Source: Paraclostridium bifermentans (lineage in GTDB: Bacteria > Bacillota > Clostridia > Peptostreptococcales > Peptostreptococcaceae). From it: DNA of 64,000 nucleotides. The position numbers and the translations under genes were made by a program. The notes below the pieces were generated by a model that did no database searches, had not been told where the DNA came from, and was given only the letters and a program-made list of their open reading frames with translations. Each line of letters starts with the position of its first letter. Positions within the stretch are counted from its first letter, which is position 1. Of this stretch, positions 44,210 through 54,639 are shown one piece after another. The stretch is from positions 1,860,001-1,924,000 of the forward strand of contig NZ_CP079737.1 of NCBI RefSeq assembly GCF_019916025.1, given 5' to 3'.

Positions 44210-45760
44210 TTATTTAGACTTAGATAATTGTTTTTTGTTTATCTTATTCATAATAAATACAATTGTAAATAATATAATAAGTCCCAGTGGAATAAATATT
44301 ACAGGTTTTATTTTAAATAAACCTACTATTAGTAATATGAAAAATACTACACTTGCTACAGTTGCACCATATGGTATCTGTGTTTTAACATGATCTATAT
44401 GATCTGCACCTGCAAATATAGAGGCCATCACAGTAGTGTCTGATATAGGAGAACAGTGATCTCCAAATACCGATCCAGAAAGAGCAATTCCTGGAACTGC
44501 CATAGCAAGACCAACATCTCCTGTTACTTGATATACTAAAGGGATAGCAATAGGAGTCACTATTGCCATAGTACCCCAAGAAGTTCCTGTTGCAAAAGAA
44601 ACCACCATACCTAATACAAAAATAGTTATTGGCAATATCCATGCTGGTATACTTTCTCCTAATACCTCTACCAAGAAATTTGCAAGTCCCATATCCTTTG
44701 TAACTTGCCCTAATGACCATGCCATTAAAAGTATTGCTGCGGTTAGTGTCATAAGTTTCATCCCATCGATAAATGTATCCATACTTTCTTTAAAGGTCAT
44801 AATTTTATATCCTATAGATAGTATTACTCCGCTCATGGCCATTGCAAATGCGCCCCATAATAACGAAGTTACTGCATCTGCATTTTCAAGTATACCCATA
44901 AATCCAACGCCTTCTCTACCTGTATATATAAAGCCAAATATTGTAGTAAAAATCATTGCAATAAATGGAACTATAAATGTTATAAGTCTTGGTTTTACAT
45001 CCTTAGGTTCCCCTAATTCATTTGCAACATCAAGCATTGGTTGAGCTTCATCACTACAAAACTTTCCAGTTTTTATAGCCCTCATCTCTGCTTTTAACAT
45101 TGGTCCATAATCAAGACCTGTTATAACTATCATACCTACAAATGCTAATGTAAATATACTATATAAATTATAAGGAATGCTACTTATATAAGCTGACATT
45201 GGACTTATATTTATAAGACCTGCTGCAAGCAATCCTTGACTTATCATACCGATTTGAAATGCTATCCAATCTGATATAAAAAGCGATGCTGATGGTGCCG
45301 CTGTTGAATCAAGTATATAAGAGAATTTTTCTGAAGATATTCTTTGTTCTTTAGCTATATCTCTAAAAACATTTCCATCTATAGCAGCTATCAAACAATC
45401 ATTAACACTTATACACATGCCTAATAACCATGCCCCTATTCCTACTGCTTTTCTATTTTTAATTTTATTTCTTGCCCATATTGAAAGAGCCTTACTACCT
45501 GACATTTTCCATATAAAAGATATTCCAACTCCCATAAACATTGTAAATAATATTAATTTGGCATTATCTGAATCGCTTAACTGTCTTATTATTGTCTCTA
45601 ATGAAAATGACGCTGCTGCAAATAAATTTCCTTTTGAGGTTATAATTCCTGCTACAAAAACTCCTGCAAATAATGATGGTATAACTTGTTTAGTTTTAAA
45701 ACACATAAAAATTGCTATTATTGCAGGAAGTAATGCCCACAATCCATAGTTTGCTTCCAT
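44210..45760 (-). CDS. NhaC-family Na+/H+ antiporter or amine/carboxylate exchanger
   Basis: 516 residues from the ATG at 45760 (AGGAGG 7 bases upstream). About 11-13 membrane segments; GAWLLGMCISVNDCLIAAIDG, TGTSWGTMAIVTPIAIPLVY and GSVFGDHCSPISDTTVMAS are NhaC/YheL-family signatures. Members exchange Na+ for H+, or malate for lactate, or take up amino acids. It is the last gene of an operon with GcvP-like proteins, an AcoX-type protein and an SDR. It may import that operon's substrate rather than act in pH control. Confidence 0.88.
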   Translation of the reverse strand: MEANYGLWALLPAIIAIFMCFKTKQVIPSLFAGVFVAGIITSKGNLFAAASFSLETIIRQLSDSDNAKLILFTMFMGVGISFIWKMSGSKALSIWARNKIKNRKAVGIGAWLLGMCISVNDCLIAAIDGNVFRDIAKEQRISSEKFSYILDSTAAPSASLFISDWIAFQIGMISQGLLAAGLINISPMSAYISSIPYNLYSIFTLAFVGMIVITGLDYGPMLKAEMRAIKTGKFCSDEAQPMLDVANELGEPKDVKPRLITFIVPFIAMIFTTIFGFIYTGREGVGFMGILENADAVTSLLWGAFAMAMSGVILSIGYKIMTFKESMDTFIDGMKLMTLTAAILLMAWSLGQVTKDMGLANFLVEVLGESIPAWILPITIFVLGMVVSFATGTSWGTMAIVTPIAIPLVYQVTGDVGLAMAVPGIALSGSVFGDHCSPISDTTVMASIFAGADHIDHVKTQIPYGATVASVVFFILLIVGLFKIKPVIFIPLGLIILFTIVFIMNKINKKQLSKSK

Positions 45761-45844
45761 AAACACTCCTCCTAATATTTTATAGCTTTTAAATTTGCTA
45801 TCTTTAGTGTTTATTAAGTATTTCTATGGTTTAGTTTATAAAGG

Positions 45845-46957
45845 CTAACTTCTTACTGAATACATTATCTCTTCTTTGTATCCTACTACTATTCTCAGAT
45901 ATCCATTCAACATATTATCGACTTCTTCATTAGAGGTATCTATATATAATGGTTTAAATTTTAAGTTTTGTAACTTGTGCAAAGTAGATACCACTATTAT
46001 ATTTTCTCTGCCTATACTTTTAATTACCCTATCACTTATTTGCTGATTACCTCTTCCTAACAAGTATCCTTGTCCTCCTGTTGGTGTTATTATGAGTTTT
46101 GCTTTATTATATTTTATACATTCAAGTATGTCTTTTTCATTAGCATCATTTTTTATAACTTTTTTATTTTTTATAATATCTATACCTAGTAAAGTACTTT
46201 TTAGATTTAATGCATCTAGTACAGCTCTAGTTGTGGTCCCTGGTCCTATTATATAAGTAATATCTGTTTCCATGTTATCAGCTATAAACAGTCCAATAGA
46301 TTTTTGTGATGACTCTTCACTTAATGGAGTTGGAGCTTTCTTATTTTGCATAAAAGATTTTTCTCTAGGAACTTTTAAGTATCCATACAGTTTTGTATTA
46401 ACTTTTCCTTCTCGGTACATTTCCTCATCTAAATCTAACACTTCTCTTTCTATACTATTTACTTTTCCATTTAAAAATTTAAGTGCTAATTTACCTCCAC
46501 TTTTAGGATTTATTGCGTATACAGGTGAATGAATTTTAACTCCTGCCGGAATACCGATAGTAACGACTTTATCTTCTACAGCATTATATATATCTCTTGC
46601 TGTTCCATCGCCTCCAACAAATATTAAAATACTGATTTTCTTATATAACATGTTCCTTGCTAGTTTTATAGTATCTTTACTGCTCGTACTATTTCCATTA
46701 TCTATATTAATTACTTCTACATTAAAATTTAGTAATTTGGCTTCATTTTCTCCCATATCTTTTGGTCCAGTTATTATTTTTATATTATCTTTTATACTAT
46801 CTAATTCCTTAAGTGCTTTTATCGCTTTTATTGGTGATTTTGGTTTTGATCCTAACCTTATTGCTTCTCTTAGTATGTCCTCCCCATCAGTTCCTTTAAG
46901 ACCAACTGTTCCTCCCATACCTGCTATTGGATTTACTATAAGACCAATATTTATCAA
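45845..46957 (-). CDS. ATP-NAD/AcoX kinase-like protein (COG3199 type)
   Basis: 370 residues. The NAD-kinase-fold diphosphate motif GGDGTARDIYNAV is at about 113-125, preceded by NPIAGMGGTVGLKGTDG at the N-terminus, with IIGPGTTTRAVLDAL later. The TTG start has GAGGGG 8-9 bases upstream. AcoX relatives accompany acetoin and other catabolic operons with unproven roles. Here it follows gcvPB-like by 118 bases and precedes nhaC by 84, all on one strand. Confidence 0.82.
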   Translation of the reverse strand: MINIGLIVNPIAGMGGTVGLKGTDGEDILREAIRLGSKPKSPIKAIKALKELDSIKDNIKIITGPKDMGENEAKLLNFNVEVINIDNGNSTSSKDTIKLARNMLYKKISILIFVGGDGTARDIYNAVEDKVVTIGIPAGVKIHSPVYAINPKSGGKLALKFLNGKVNSIEREVLDLDEEMYREGKVNTKLYGYLKVPREKSFMQNKKAPTPLSEESSQKSIGLFIADNMETDITYIIGPGTTTRAVLDALNLKSTLLGIDIIKNKKVIKNDANEKDILECIKYNKAKLIITPTGGQGYLLGRGNQQISDRVIKSIGRENIIVVSTLHKLQNLKFKPLYIDTSNEEVDNMLNGYLRIVVGYKEEIMYSVRS

Positions 46958-47075
46958 TGAAATCGCCCCTCTTTTGTAAAATTATACAAATTTGTTTATA
47001 TTAAATTAAAGCTAGTGAATGATTAGTTAATCACCCACTGCTTAATCTAACTAGAAATGTTTTTGATTTATAGGT

Positions 47076-48635
47076 TTAGTGATGTGCCTTTTTTTGATAT
47101 GCTCTCCAAGTTATCGCCCACTTATCACTATCATCTAATTCCGATTCGTCTACTTTGTGTATAGTACTTCTAAAAGGCGAATTTATTGCTATAGATGGAT
47201 CTTCATAGGCTTCATCTATAACGTATTTTAATGTTGCAATATATTCATCTAAATCTTCTTTAGATGGTGTTTCTGTTGGCTCTAGTGTACACGGTTCTGC
47301 TATATAATACGGGTGATGACTAGTCCAGTAATGCATACCGAAATCCATCATTCTTCTTTGTATATCACCTGTTCCTACACCTGTATCTTCTTTTAACTTT
47401 TCTAACGAATATCTTACCTGCTCTATTCTTTGTTTGCCTTCTATATATGGAGCATTTATTGATTCATGTTCCATTAATTTTTTAAATAAGTAGTTATTGT
47501 TTAAAACTGCTATTTTAGATACTTCATATAAGCCTTCTGCTCCTAAACTTCTAATCCACGCATATGCTTTTAATATTACTTGTGGTACACCTGTAAACAT
47601 CCTTACTTTTATACTATCTTCTAAGTTATAATTTAAGAAATATTTATTTTCTTCACTGTTAAAATCTACTAGTGGAGCTGGTAAGAACGGTACTATGTGT
47701 TCTAAAACACCTAATGCACCGCAAGCTGGGCCTCCACATCCATGAGGAGCAGAAAATGTTTTGTGTATATTAAAGAAACACATATCAAAACCTGCCTCTT
47801 TTGCTCTTGTTACTCCAAGTAATCCATTTGCATTGGCTTGATCATAGCAGCAAAGCCCTCCAAACCTATGAACTAAATCAGTAAACTCTTTAACTTTTGG
47901 ATTAAATACGCCTGTATCTTCTGGATTTGCAACTATAAATGCTGCCGTTCTCTCATTTACAGCTGATTTAAAAGCTTCATAGTCTGGATATCCATTTTCA
48001 TCTGGGAATATTTTTATGATTTTATATCCTTTTAATGCTGGTGCTGCTGCATCCGATGGATGTGAATATATTGTAGTTATTATTTCATCTTTAACATCAC
48101 CGTTTCCATTTTTATCATGATAAGCTTTTACTAAAGATGCCATAGCCATTATAGCTTGACTTCCTCCACTTGGTTGGAATGAGAATCTATCCATTCCTGA
48201 TATTTCTTTCATATATTCTTCTGTTTTATTCATTATTTCTAATATACCTTGAGTAGTATTTTCATCTTGGTATGGATGAAGTTCACTCATTTGTGGTAAC
48301 CTAGATAACTTTTCATTTATTTTCGGACTGTATTTAACGGTACAAGTTCCTTGACCTATCTCTATATTTAAATCAGCTCCTAATGTTTGTTGAGATAACC
48401 TTAAGTAATGTCGTAAAACTCTGTGTTGAGATATTTCTGGTAAGTTTATACTTTTTCTTATCATAGATTTTGGCAATACATTTATCCCGTCTCCTACTAA
48501 CTCTTTCACGTCTTCATTTACACTTGGCGGTATAACTCCTCTTTCTCCAATTTGTGATAATTCAAATATTACCGGTTCATCCCACTTGGCTTGATGAAAA
48601 TTTCTAACTTTATAATTTCTATCTATTTTTTTCAA
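47076..48635 (-). CDS. Divergent GcvPB-like PLP protein (glycine dehydrogenase subunit 2 homologue)
   Basis: 519 residues, longer than typical GcvPB (about 480-490). The cofactor lysine is in NIHKTFSAPHGCGGPACG at about 292-309, and LVDFNSEENKYF and EPTETPSKEDLDEYI follow family lines. Where glycine-cleavage GcvPB has a SAHGTNPASA-like stretch this reads SHPSDAAAPALKGY, and the QPAAGA-like loop is QPSGGSQAIMA. No GcvH or GcvT is nearby. The operon has an SDR, an AcoX-type kinase-like protein and NhaC instead. Automatic annotation would call it glycine dehydrogenase. A decarboxylase acting on another amino acid is a real alternative. TTG start. Confidence 0.75.
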   Translation of the reverse strand: MKKIDRNYKVRNFHQAKWDEPVIFELSQIGERGVIPPSVNEDVKELVGDGINVLPKSMIRKSINLPEISQHRVLRHYLRLSQQTLGADLNIEIGQGTCTVKYSPKINEKLSRLPQMSELHPYQDENTTQGILEIMNKTEEYMKEISGMDRFSFQPSGGSQAIMAMASLVKAYHDKNGNGDVKDEIITTIYSHPSDAAAPALKGYKIIKIFPDENGYPDYEAFKSAVNERTAAFIVANPEDTGVFNPKVKEFTDLVHRFGGLCCYDQANANGLLGVTRAKEAGFDMCFFNIHKTFSAPHGCGGPACGALGVLEHIVPFLPAPLVDFNSEENKYFLNYNLEDSIKVRMFTGVPQVILKAYAWIRSLGAEGLYEVSKIAVLNNNYLFKKLMEHESINAPYIEGKQRIEQVRYSLEKLKEDTGVGTGDIQRRMMDFGMHYWTSHHPYYIAEPCTLEPTETPSKEDLDEYIATLKYVIDEAYEDPSIAINSPFRSTIHKVDESELDDSDKWAITWRAYQKKAHH

Positions 48636-48657
48636 ATCTAATCATCCTTTCTTTAAA

Positions 48658-50055
48658 TTAGTTTAATATCGCTTTTAATTCTTCAACTAACGTATCTATC
48701 ATTTCTTGAGTGTGAATTTCAGTTACACAATATAGTGCACATTGCCCTAAATCACAATAATCTTCACTCAAATCTTTTCCTCCAAATATTCCTTTTTCAA
48801 GTAATTCTTTATTTATTTTTTTTACAGTCTTATTTGTAGAATTAAAATCTAGTATAAACTCTTTAAAAAATGGTGATGTGAATCTTAATTTAACTCCATC
48901 TACTTCACTTAATCTCTTAGCTGCATATTGGCTATTTTGCATTATTGTTTGACCTACTTCATACATTCCATTAGGACCCATTAATGACAAATATACTCCA
49001 GCTGTAATTCCAAGGAGAGCCGATTGAGTTCCAACATACTCTTTTCCATCCTCTCTTAAATTACCAAAAGATGTTCTATCATACGCAACATCTCCAAATC
49101 CATACTCACCTTCAACATCCGTTGGTGCTATTCCAAATAATCTAGATGGATATTCCATAACAAATTTTTCTTCGTCTCTAGTAGCTATAAATCCTGATTG
49201 TCCTCCCCCAAAATTCATGTGATTTCCTAACGTTTGAACATCTCCAACTACTATATCAGCTCCATATTGACTTGGAGGAGTTAACACGCCTAGTGATATA
49301 GGATCTACTCCAACTATACTTATAGCTCCATTTTCATGAGCTATATCTGATATTTGTTGTCCTTGAGTCTCTATAAATCCAAGTGCTGATGGATTTTCTA
49401 TATAAACTGCACATACATTTTCATTCATTTTAGCTTTTAAATCGTCTACATCTAATAGTCCTGTTTCTTCATTGTAATTTACAAAAGTAAAGCTTACGTG
49501 TGGATTACAATAGTTTTTCATTATTAAGAATCTTTCCATATGTATTGTCTTTGGAACTAATGCTTCTTTTCTACCAGTTATTCTAGAAGCCATTCTCACA
49601 GCAGTTGAAGCTGCTTGAGCTAAGTCAAATGTAGGCACACTTACAACATCCATATCAGCAATTTCAGCTACTAAACTTTCATATTCAAATAAAGATTGAA
49701 ACCTTCCATGGTCATTGTATGGCTCTCCACCATAAGCAGTTAAAAACTCTGCTCTTGTGCTCACTTCATCACATACTGCTGGTACATAATGTTGATAGCA
49801 ACCATATCCTAAGAAATTTATATTATCTTCACAAGTTATATTCTTTTTAAGTAAATTTTCTACATGAGATTTTAATTCATATTCTGAATGGATAGCCTTT
49901 GGTAAATTCATAGATCTTTTTAATCTAATTTCTTGTGGTACTTCTTCATGTAAATCTTCTAATGAGTTCAGACCTATTTCTTTTAACATTTCATTTTGCA
50001 CTTCTTTTATTGAATTCGGTATATATGGATGTGAGTTTAATCCTTTTATAGCCAT
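48658..50055 (-). CDS. Divergent GcvPA-like protein (glycine dehydrogenase subunit 1 homologue)
   Basis: 465 residues. The N-terminus keeps the family line HPYIPNSIKEVQNEMLKEIG and PQEIRLKRSMNLPKA, and GADIVVGDVQTLGNHMNFGG is conserved. The GcvPA segment normally reading QGTLQAIFEYQ is HGRFQSLFEYE, and the basic RREKATSNICT block before NQ is missing (here REDGKEYVGTQ). It is 22 bases upstream of the GcvPB-like gene, so the two probably form the usual heterodimer with altered specificity. GGGGGA precedes the ATG. Confidence 0.75.
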   Translation of the reverse strand: MAIKGLNSHPYIPNSIKEVQNEMLKEIGLNSLEDLHEEVPQEIRLKRSMNLPKAIHSEYELKSHVENLLKKNITCEDNINFLGYGCYQHYVPAVCDEVSTRAEFLTAYGGEPYNDHGRFQSLFEYESLVAEIADMDVVSVPTFDLAQAASTAVRMASRITGRKEALVPKTIHMERFLIMKNYCNPHVSFTFVNYNEETGLLDVDDLKAKMNENVCAVYIENPSALGFIETQGQQISDIAHENGAISIVGVDPISLGVLTPPSQYGADIVVGDVQTLGNHMNFGGGQSGFIATRDEEKFVMEYPSRLFGIAPTDVEGEYGFGDVAYDRTSFGNLREDGKEYVGTQSALLGITAGVYLSLMGPNGMYEVGQTIMQNSQYAAKRLSEVDGVKLRFTSPFFKEFILDFNSTNKTVKKINKELLEKGIFGGKDLSEDYCDLGQCALYCVTEIHTQEMIDTLVEELKAILN

Positions 50056-50089
50056 TTATTTTCCCCCTTTAATAAATTTTAAAATTAAC

Positions 50090-50869
50090 TTAAGCTATAC
50101 CTCCACCGTCTACTACTAAAGCAGTTCCTGTTACCCATGTTGATAAATCACTAGCTAAAAACAGTACCGAATTAGCTATATCTTCAGGTAATCCAATTCT
50201 TTCTATTGGTCTTCCAACTGCAGAATCTTTGAAAAATTCATCTTTATCAAATCCCAATTGCTTTCCTTCTTCTTGTAACATATTTGTTGCTGTATCTCCC
50301 GGATTTATCGAATTGACTCTTATATTATCTTTTCCATGGTCTATTGCCATAGCACGAGTTAAATTGACTATACCACCTTTAACTGCACAATATGCTGCAG
50401 CTTTGTCTCCACCTTTCAGTCCCCATCCTGATCCAGTGTTTATTATACTTCCACCACCAGTTTTTCTCATTACAGGTATTGCAAATTTTGATAAGAGATA
50501 TGTACCTTTAAGCCCTACATTAATTACAAAATCCCACTCTTTTTCTTCTAATTCTTCAATTGTTTTTCTTACAGTTACTCCTGCATTGTTAAATAGTATA
50601 TCTATTCTTTTGTGATCTTTTTCTATTTGTGAAATAACTTCTTTACAATTTTCAAGAGAAGTTACATTACATTTGTAAAAAATAGCTTCTCTACCTGCAT
50701 CTTTAATCTTTTGTGCTTCATATAATCCATTTTCATTTACATCAAGCATCATAACCTTAGCTCCATAAGCTGATAATAACTGAGATGTAGCAAGTCCTAT
50801 TCCTGATGCTGCTCCAGATATAACAGCTACCTTACCTTCTAGATTTAAACCATCCTTTTTTTCTAACAT
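50090..50869 (-). CDS. Short-chain dehydrogenase/reductase
   Basis: 259 residues from the ATG at 50869 (GGGGGAG 4-5 bases upstream); an upstream in-frame start adds 14 residues without a ribosome site. Classical SDR: cofactor motif SGAASGIGLA at about 18-27, NNAGVTV, catalytic S, Y and K (INTGSGWG...AAYCAVKGG) and C-terminal TALVVDGGG. LDVNENG suggests NAD(H) preference. First gene of the GcvPA/GcvPB-like operon, so it probably oxidises or reduces the product of that pathway. Confidence 0.9.
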   Translation of the reverse strand: MLEKKDGLNLEGKVAVISGAASGIGLATSQLLSAYGAKVMMLDVNENGLYEAQKIKDAGREAIFYKCNVTSLENCKEVISQIEKDHKRIDILFNNAGVTVRKTIEELEEKEWDFVINVGLKGTYLLSKFAIPVMRKTGGGSIINTGSGWGLKGGDKAAAYCAVKGGIVNLTRAMAIDHGKDNIRVNSINPGDTATNMLQEEGKQLGFDKDEFFKDSAVGRPIERIGLPEDIANSVLFLASDLSTWVTGTALVVDGGGIA

Positions 50870-51005
50870 ATTACTCCCCCTATATAATAAAACGTGTGAA
50901 TTTTCACTCACTTAATAATCTATATTCATATTTTTCATTTCTAATAACTTTTTTCTGAATTTTCTAAAGATTATTTCATTTTTAAACTATATATTTCACA
51001 ATAAA

Positions 51006-51032
51006 AAAAGTGACCTATTAATAGGTCACTTA
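51006..51032. terminator. Bidirectional terminator
   Basis: AAGTGACCTATTAATAGGTCACTT palindrome with A-rich flank, between the kinase relic and the SDR operon. Confidence 0.75.
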
Positions 51033-51043
51033 ACTTAGATATA

Positions 51044-51078
51044 AAAAAGTGGATAAATCTTAAAAGATTATCCACTTT
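51044..51078 (-). terminator. Terminator after the histidine kinase
   Basis: AAGTGGATAA/TTATCCACTT stem directly after the kinase stop codon on the minus strand, followed by T-rich sequence. Confidence 0.75.
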
Positions 51079-52581
51079 TATGCATATATATCAGAAAACT
51101 CAACTTCAATTTTTTGCACGAAATTTGCCTTTAAATTACAATCATCAATTAGTTCTAATTTATGGCTGTATAAATTACAAGGCATATCTATTATAAACTC
51201 ACTACCTTGTCCAAGCTCACTTTCAACATCTATATTTCCGCCATGCAACTCAACTAAAGACTTAACTAAAGACAGACCTATCCCACTTCCAACTTTAGTA
51301 TCTATACTTTCATGCTTAACTTGTTTAAATCTATCAAATACTTTATATAAGTCTTTTTTAGGTATTCCAATCCCTTCATCTTTAACTCTTAATTGAATCT
51401 TATCTTTTAAGTCTTTTATAGTTACTTGTATTGCTTTTCCTTTTCTATTAAACTTAAATGCATTTGATAGTAAATTTAATACTATTCTCTCCATTTTATC
51501 TAAATCAAACCCGATAACTTTTTCTTCCACATCTGTATCAAATATTATATCCATTTCATTTTGATTTGCAAAATCACTTACAGAATCACAAATACTCTCA
51601 ACAAAATTAACTATGTCATAATTTTTAGGGTTAAATTCTACATCTTCATAAGTTAACTTAGTTGAGTCAATCAAATTGTCTACTAGTTTCAATAATCTAT
51701 ATCCATTTTGTTTTATTATATTTAAATACTTATCATCTCTATCATTTGTTTTGTTATTTATTATATCGTATCGGTAATTTAACATTTGAACTGAACTAAA
51801 TATTAAGTTTAATGGTGTTCTTAATTCATGTGCTGTATTGGCTAATGCTTCTGAACGTGCTCTTTCTAATGCTTCTTCATGTTCTTTTCTCTCCGTTATA
51901 TCCCTTGCTATCCCTATGATTCCAATTACCTCTCCACCATCTGATATTATAGGTGTTTTTATGATTTCTAAATAAATTTTCTTCCCATTTTTCAATATAA
52001 CGTTTTCATAGTACATTTTAGTAGATCTAGTGTCTACAACCTCTAAGTCATTATCTCTATAACTTTCAAAATTTTGACTAATCACAGGTAAATCTTTATA
52101 ACTTTTACCTATTATGTCATTTCTATCTAATTCTACTAGCTCCGTTGCATAACTTTTATTACAACCTACTATATTCCCATCTATGTCTTTATAAAATATA
52201 TAATCTGGTATCGTGTCTATTAGTAATTGTACGGTTCTTAAATGCTGTATCTCTTTATTTTCTACAAGCCATAATACATATTTATCATCTTCTACATATG
52301 ATATTTCAACTTTAATACCATCCATCTAAATAAGAAATATATGAATCTTCATCTATTATACCTTCTTTTAAATTTTTATCTAAAATAGAAGGTATAATAT
52401 CATTTATACTTTTTTCTTTGATATTTTCTTCATCTAGACCCACAAGTTTACAAAGTTTATCATTAAAGTCTTCTATTATAAAGTCTGTAAAAATTCCTTC
52501 TTCATTTTTTATAGCTTGTCCATATATACATGGCAATGGACACAATTTTAAAATTTCACTACAAAGTTTAAAGTTTAGCAT
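51078..52581 (-). pseudogene. PAS sensor histidine kinase split by a 4-bp duplication
   Basis: One kinase gene read in two frames. 52581-52312 gives 89 residues (a PAS-like start, LCPLPCIYGQAIK, ending SYLDGWY-stop). 52325-51078 gives 415 residues beginning MDGIKVEISY: a PAS domain (LIDTIPDYIFYKDIDGNIVGCN), H-box HELRTPLN, N-box LLSNAFKFNRKG, G1 DEGIGIPKKD and G2 GSGIGLSLVKSL. The junction reads TTAGATGGATGGTATT. Removing one GATG restores YLDGIKVEISY in a single frame. The downstream part opens with an ATG overlapping the upstream stop, so coupled translation of a truncated kinase is possible. No response regulator is adjacent. Confidence 0.8.
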
Positions 52582-52896
52582 TCCCCCACCCCTAACAAAA
52601 TTACTCTATATAAATTATAACAAACTTGTTTCTATATTTCATTATTAAATTGTTAATATTGTTTATATTTTGTTAATAAGTCTGTGGATTATTTTAAAAA
52701 TGACTTTTTTTATAATTGTAATTTAATATTTATTTTAATTTTTGCACATAAAAACATTTTCCCGTAATATTTTTCACTATAATTGTAAGAAATTAACTAC
52801 TAATCCTTTATTTTTTTCTCAATTTGAATTAAAATTATTAATAATAGTAATTATATAATAATAATAATACAAATTTAATAGATAAGAGGTACGAAT
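52582..52896. other. Intergenic region between the kinase and glnS
   Basis: 315 bases, very AT-rich, holding the divergent promoters. I see no T-box, riboswitch, ORF or repeat in it. Confidence 0.5.
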
Positions 52897-54561
52897 ATGT
52901 CAAATGAAAATAAGTCATCAAACTTTATAAGAAACATAATAGTTAATGATTTAGAATCTAAAAAACATGATACTATCATAACTCGTTTCCCACCTGAGCC
53001 AAATGGATATTTACATATTGGTCATGCTAAATCTATATGTTTAAACTTTGGTTTAGCTAAGGAGTTTAATGGAAATGTAAATTTAAGATTCGATGATACA
53101 AATCCAGTAAAAGAAGATGTAGAGTATGTAAACTCTATAAAAGAAGATGTTCAGTGGTTAGGCTTTGATTGGACTAACTTATACTTTGCTTCAAATTATT
53201 TTGAACAAATGTATGAAAGAGCTGTTCTTCTTATAAAAAAAGGTAAAGCTTATGTATGCGACTTAAACGCAGAGCAAATGAGAGAGTATAGAGGTTCTTT
53301 AACAGAACCAGGAAAAGAAAGTCCTTATAGAAATAGATCTATAGAGGAAAATCTTGAATTATTTGAAAAAATGAAAAATGGAGAATTTGGAGATGGAGAA
53401 AAAGTTTTAAGAGCTAAAATAGATATGTCTTCTCCTAACATCAATTTAAGAGACCCTGCTATATACAGAATATCTCATTCTCATCACCACAATACTGGTG
53501 ATAAATGGTGTATATATCCAATGTATGCTTTCGCTCATCCATTAGAAGATGCTATAGAGGGTATAACTCATTCTCTATGTTCATTAGAATTTGAAGATCA
53601 AAGACCACTTTATGATTGGGTTGTAGCTGAATGTGAAATGCCAGAAATTCCTCGTCAAATAGAATTTGCTAGACTTAATCTTACAAATACTGTTATGAGT
53701 AAAAGAAAACTTAAGCAACTTGTTGATGAAGGAGTAACTGATGGTTGGGATGATCCTCGTATGCCTACTATAGCTGGTCTTAGAAGAAGAGGTTACACTC
53801 CAGAAGCTATTAGAAACTTCTGTAATGAAATAGGTGTGGCTAAAGCAGATTCTACAGTAGATAGCCAAATGTTAGACTACTTTGTAAGAGAAGACTTACA
53901 ACCTAAAGCGCCTCTTGCTATGGGTGTTTTAAAGCCTTTAAAACTAGTTATAACTAACTATCCAGAAGGTCAAGTTGAAATGCTTGAAATAGAAAATAAT
54001 GCTAAAGATGAAACTAAAGGTAAAAGATTAGTTCCATTCTCTAGAGAAATATATATAGAACAAGATGACTTTATGATTGAACCAGTTAAAAAGTACTTTA
54101 GATTATTCCCTGGCAATGAAGTTAGATTAAAGGGAGCTTACTTTGTTAAATGTAACGACTTCATAACTGACGAAAATGGAAATGTAACTGAAATTCATTG
54201 TACATATGATCCTGAAACTAAGAGTGGTTCTGGATTTACTGGTCGTAAAGTTAAAGCTACTATACACTGGGTAGATGCAAACAGTGCTGTTCCTTGTGAG
54301 TTTAGATTATTTGAGCCATTAATCTTAGATGATGCTCCTGAAAATGAAGGTAAGCACTTCTTAGAGCAAATAAACCCTAATTCTCTTGAGGTAGTTCAAG
54401 GTTTTGCTGAAAAAACTGCTATAGAAAATGCTAAGCCTCAAGATAAGTTCCAATTTGTAAGACATGGATTCTTCAATGTAGATTCTAAATATACTACTGA
54501 TGAAAAGCTAGTATTTAATAGAGTAGTTCCATTAAAGAGTTCATTTAAACCTAATAAATAA
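52897..54561 (+). CDS. glnS: Glutaminyl-tRNA synthetase
   Basis: 554 residues, class I synthetase. The HIGH motif is in [13 protein letters not shown] at about 35-47 and the KMSKS equivalent is [10 protein letters not shown]. Anticodon-binding beta-barrel domains make up the C-terminal half. GAGG precedes the ATG. Length and domains are typical of bacterial GlnRS, which is not universal in Firmicutes because many use transamidation instead. Confidence 0.96.
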   Translation: MSNENKSSNFIRNIIVNDLESKKHDTIITRFPPEPNGYLHIGHAKSICLNFGLAKEFNGNVNLRFDDTNPVKEDVEYVNSIKEDVQWLGFDWTNLYFASNYFEQMYERAVLLIKKGKAYVCDLNAEQMREYRGSLTEPGKESPYRNRSIEENLELFEKMKNGEFGDGEKVLRAKIDMSSPNINLRDPAIYRISHSHHHNTGDKWCIYPMYAFAHPLEDAIEGITHSLCSLEFEDQRPLYDWVVAECEMPEIPRQIEFARLNLTNTVMSKRKLKQLVDEGVTDGWDDPRMPTIAGLRRRGYTPEAIRNFCNEIGVAKADSTVDSQMLDYFVREDLQPKAPLAMGVLKPLKLVITNYPEGQVEMLEIENNAKDETKGKRLVPFSREIYIEQDDFMIEPVKKYFRLFPGNEVRLKGAYFVKCNDFITDENGNVTEIHCTYDPETKSGSGFTGRKVKATIHWVDANSAVPCEFRLFEPLILDDAPENEGKHFLEQINPNSLEVVQGFAEKTAIENAKPQDKFQFVRHGFFNVDSKYTTDEKLVFNRVVPLKSSFKPNK

Positions 54562-54571
54562 TATAACTAAA

Positions 54572-54618
54572 AAGCTGAGTGAAATACTTTTTATTAAGTA
54601 TTTCACTCAGCTCTTTTT
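54572..54618. terminator. Bidirectional terminator
   Basis: GCTGAGTGAAATACTT/AAGTATTTCACTCAGC followed by TTTTT, after glnS. Confidence 0.92.
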
Positions 54619-54639
54619 AAATAATATGTGTATAGTAAT

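Noticed and set aside
44385-44720. 111-codon ORF inside the NhaC-type gene
   Set aside because: Out-of-frame shadow with extreme Cys/Tyr/Arg content; the NhaC frame carries all family motifs.
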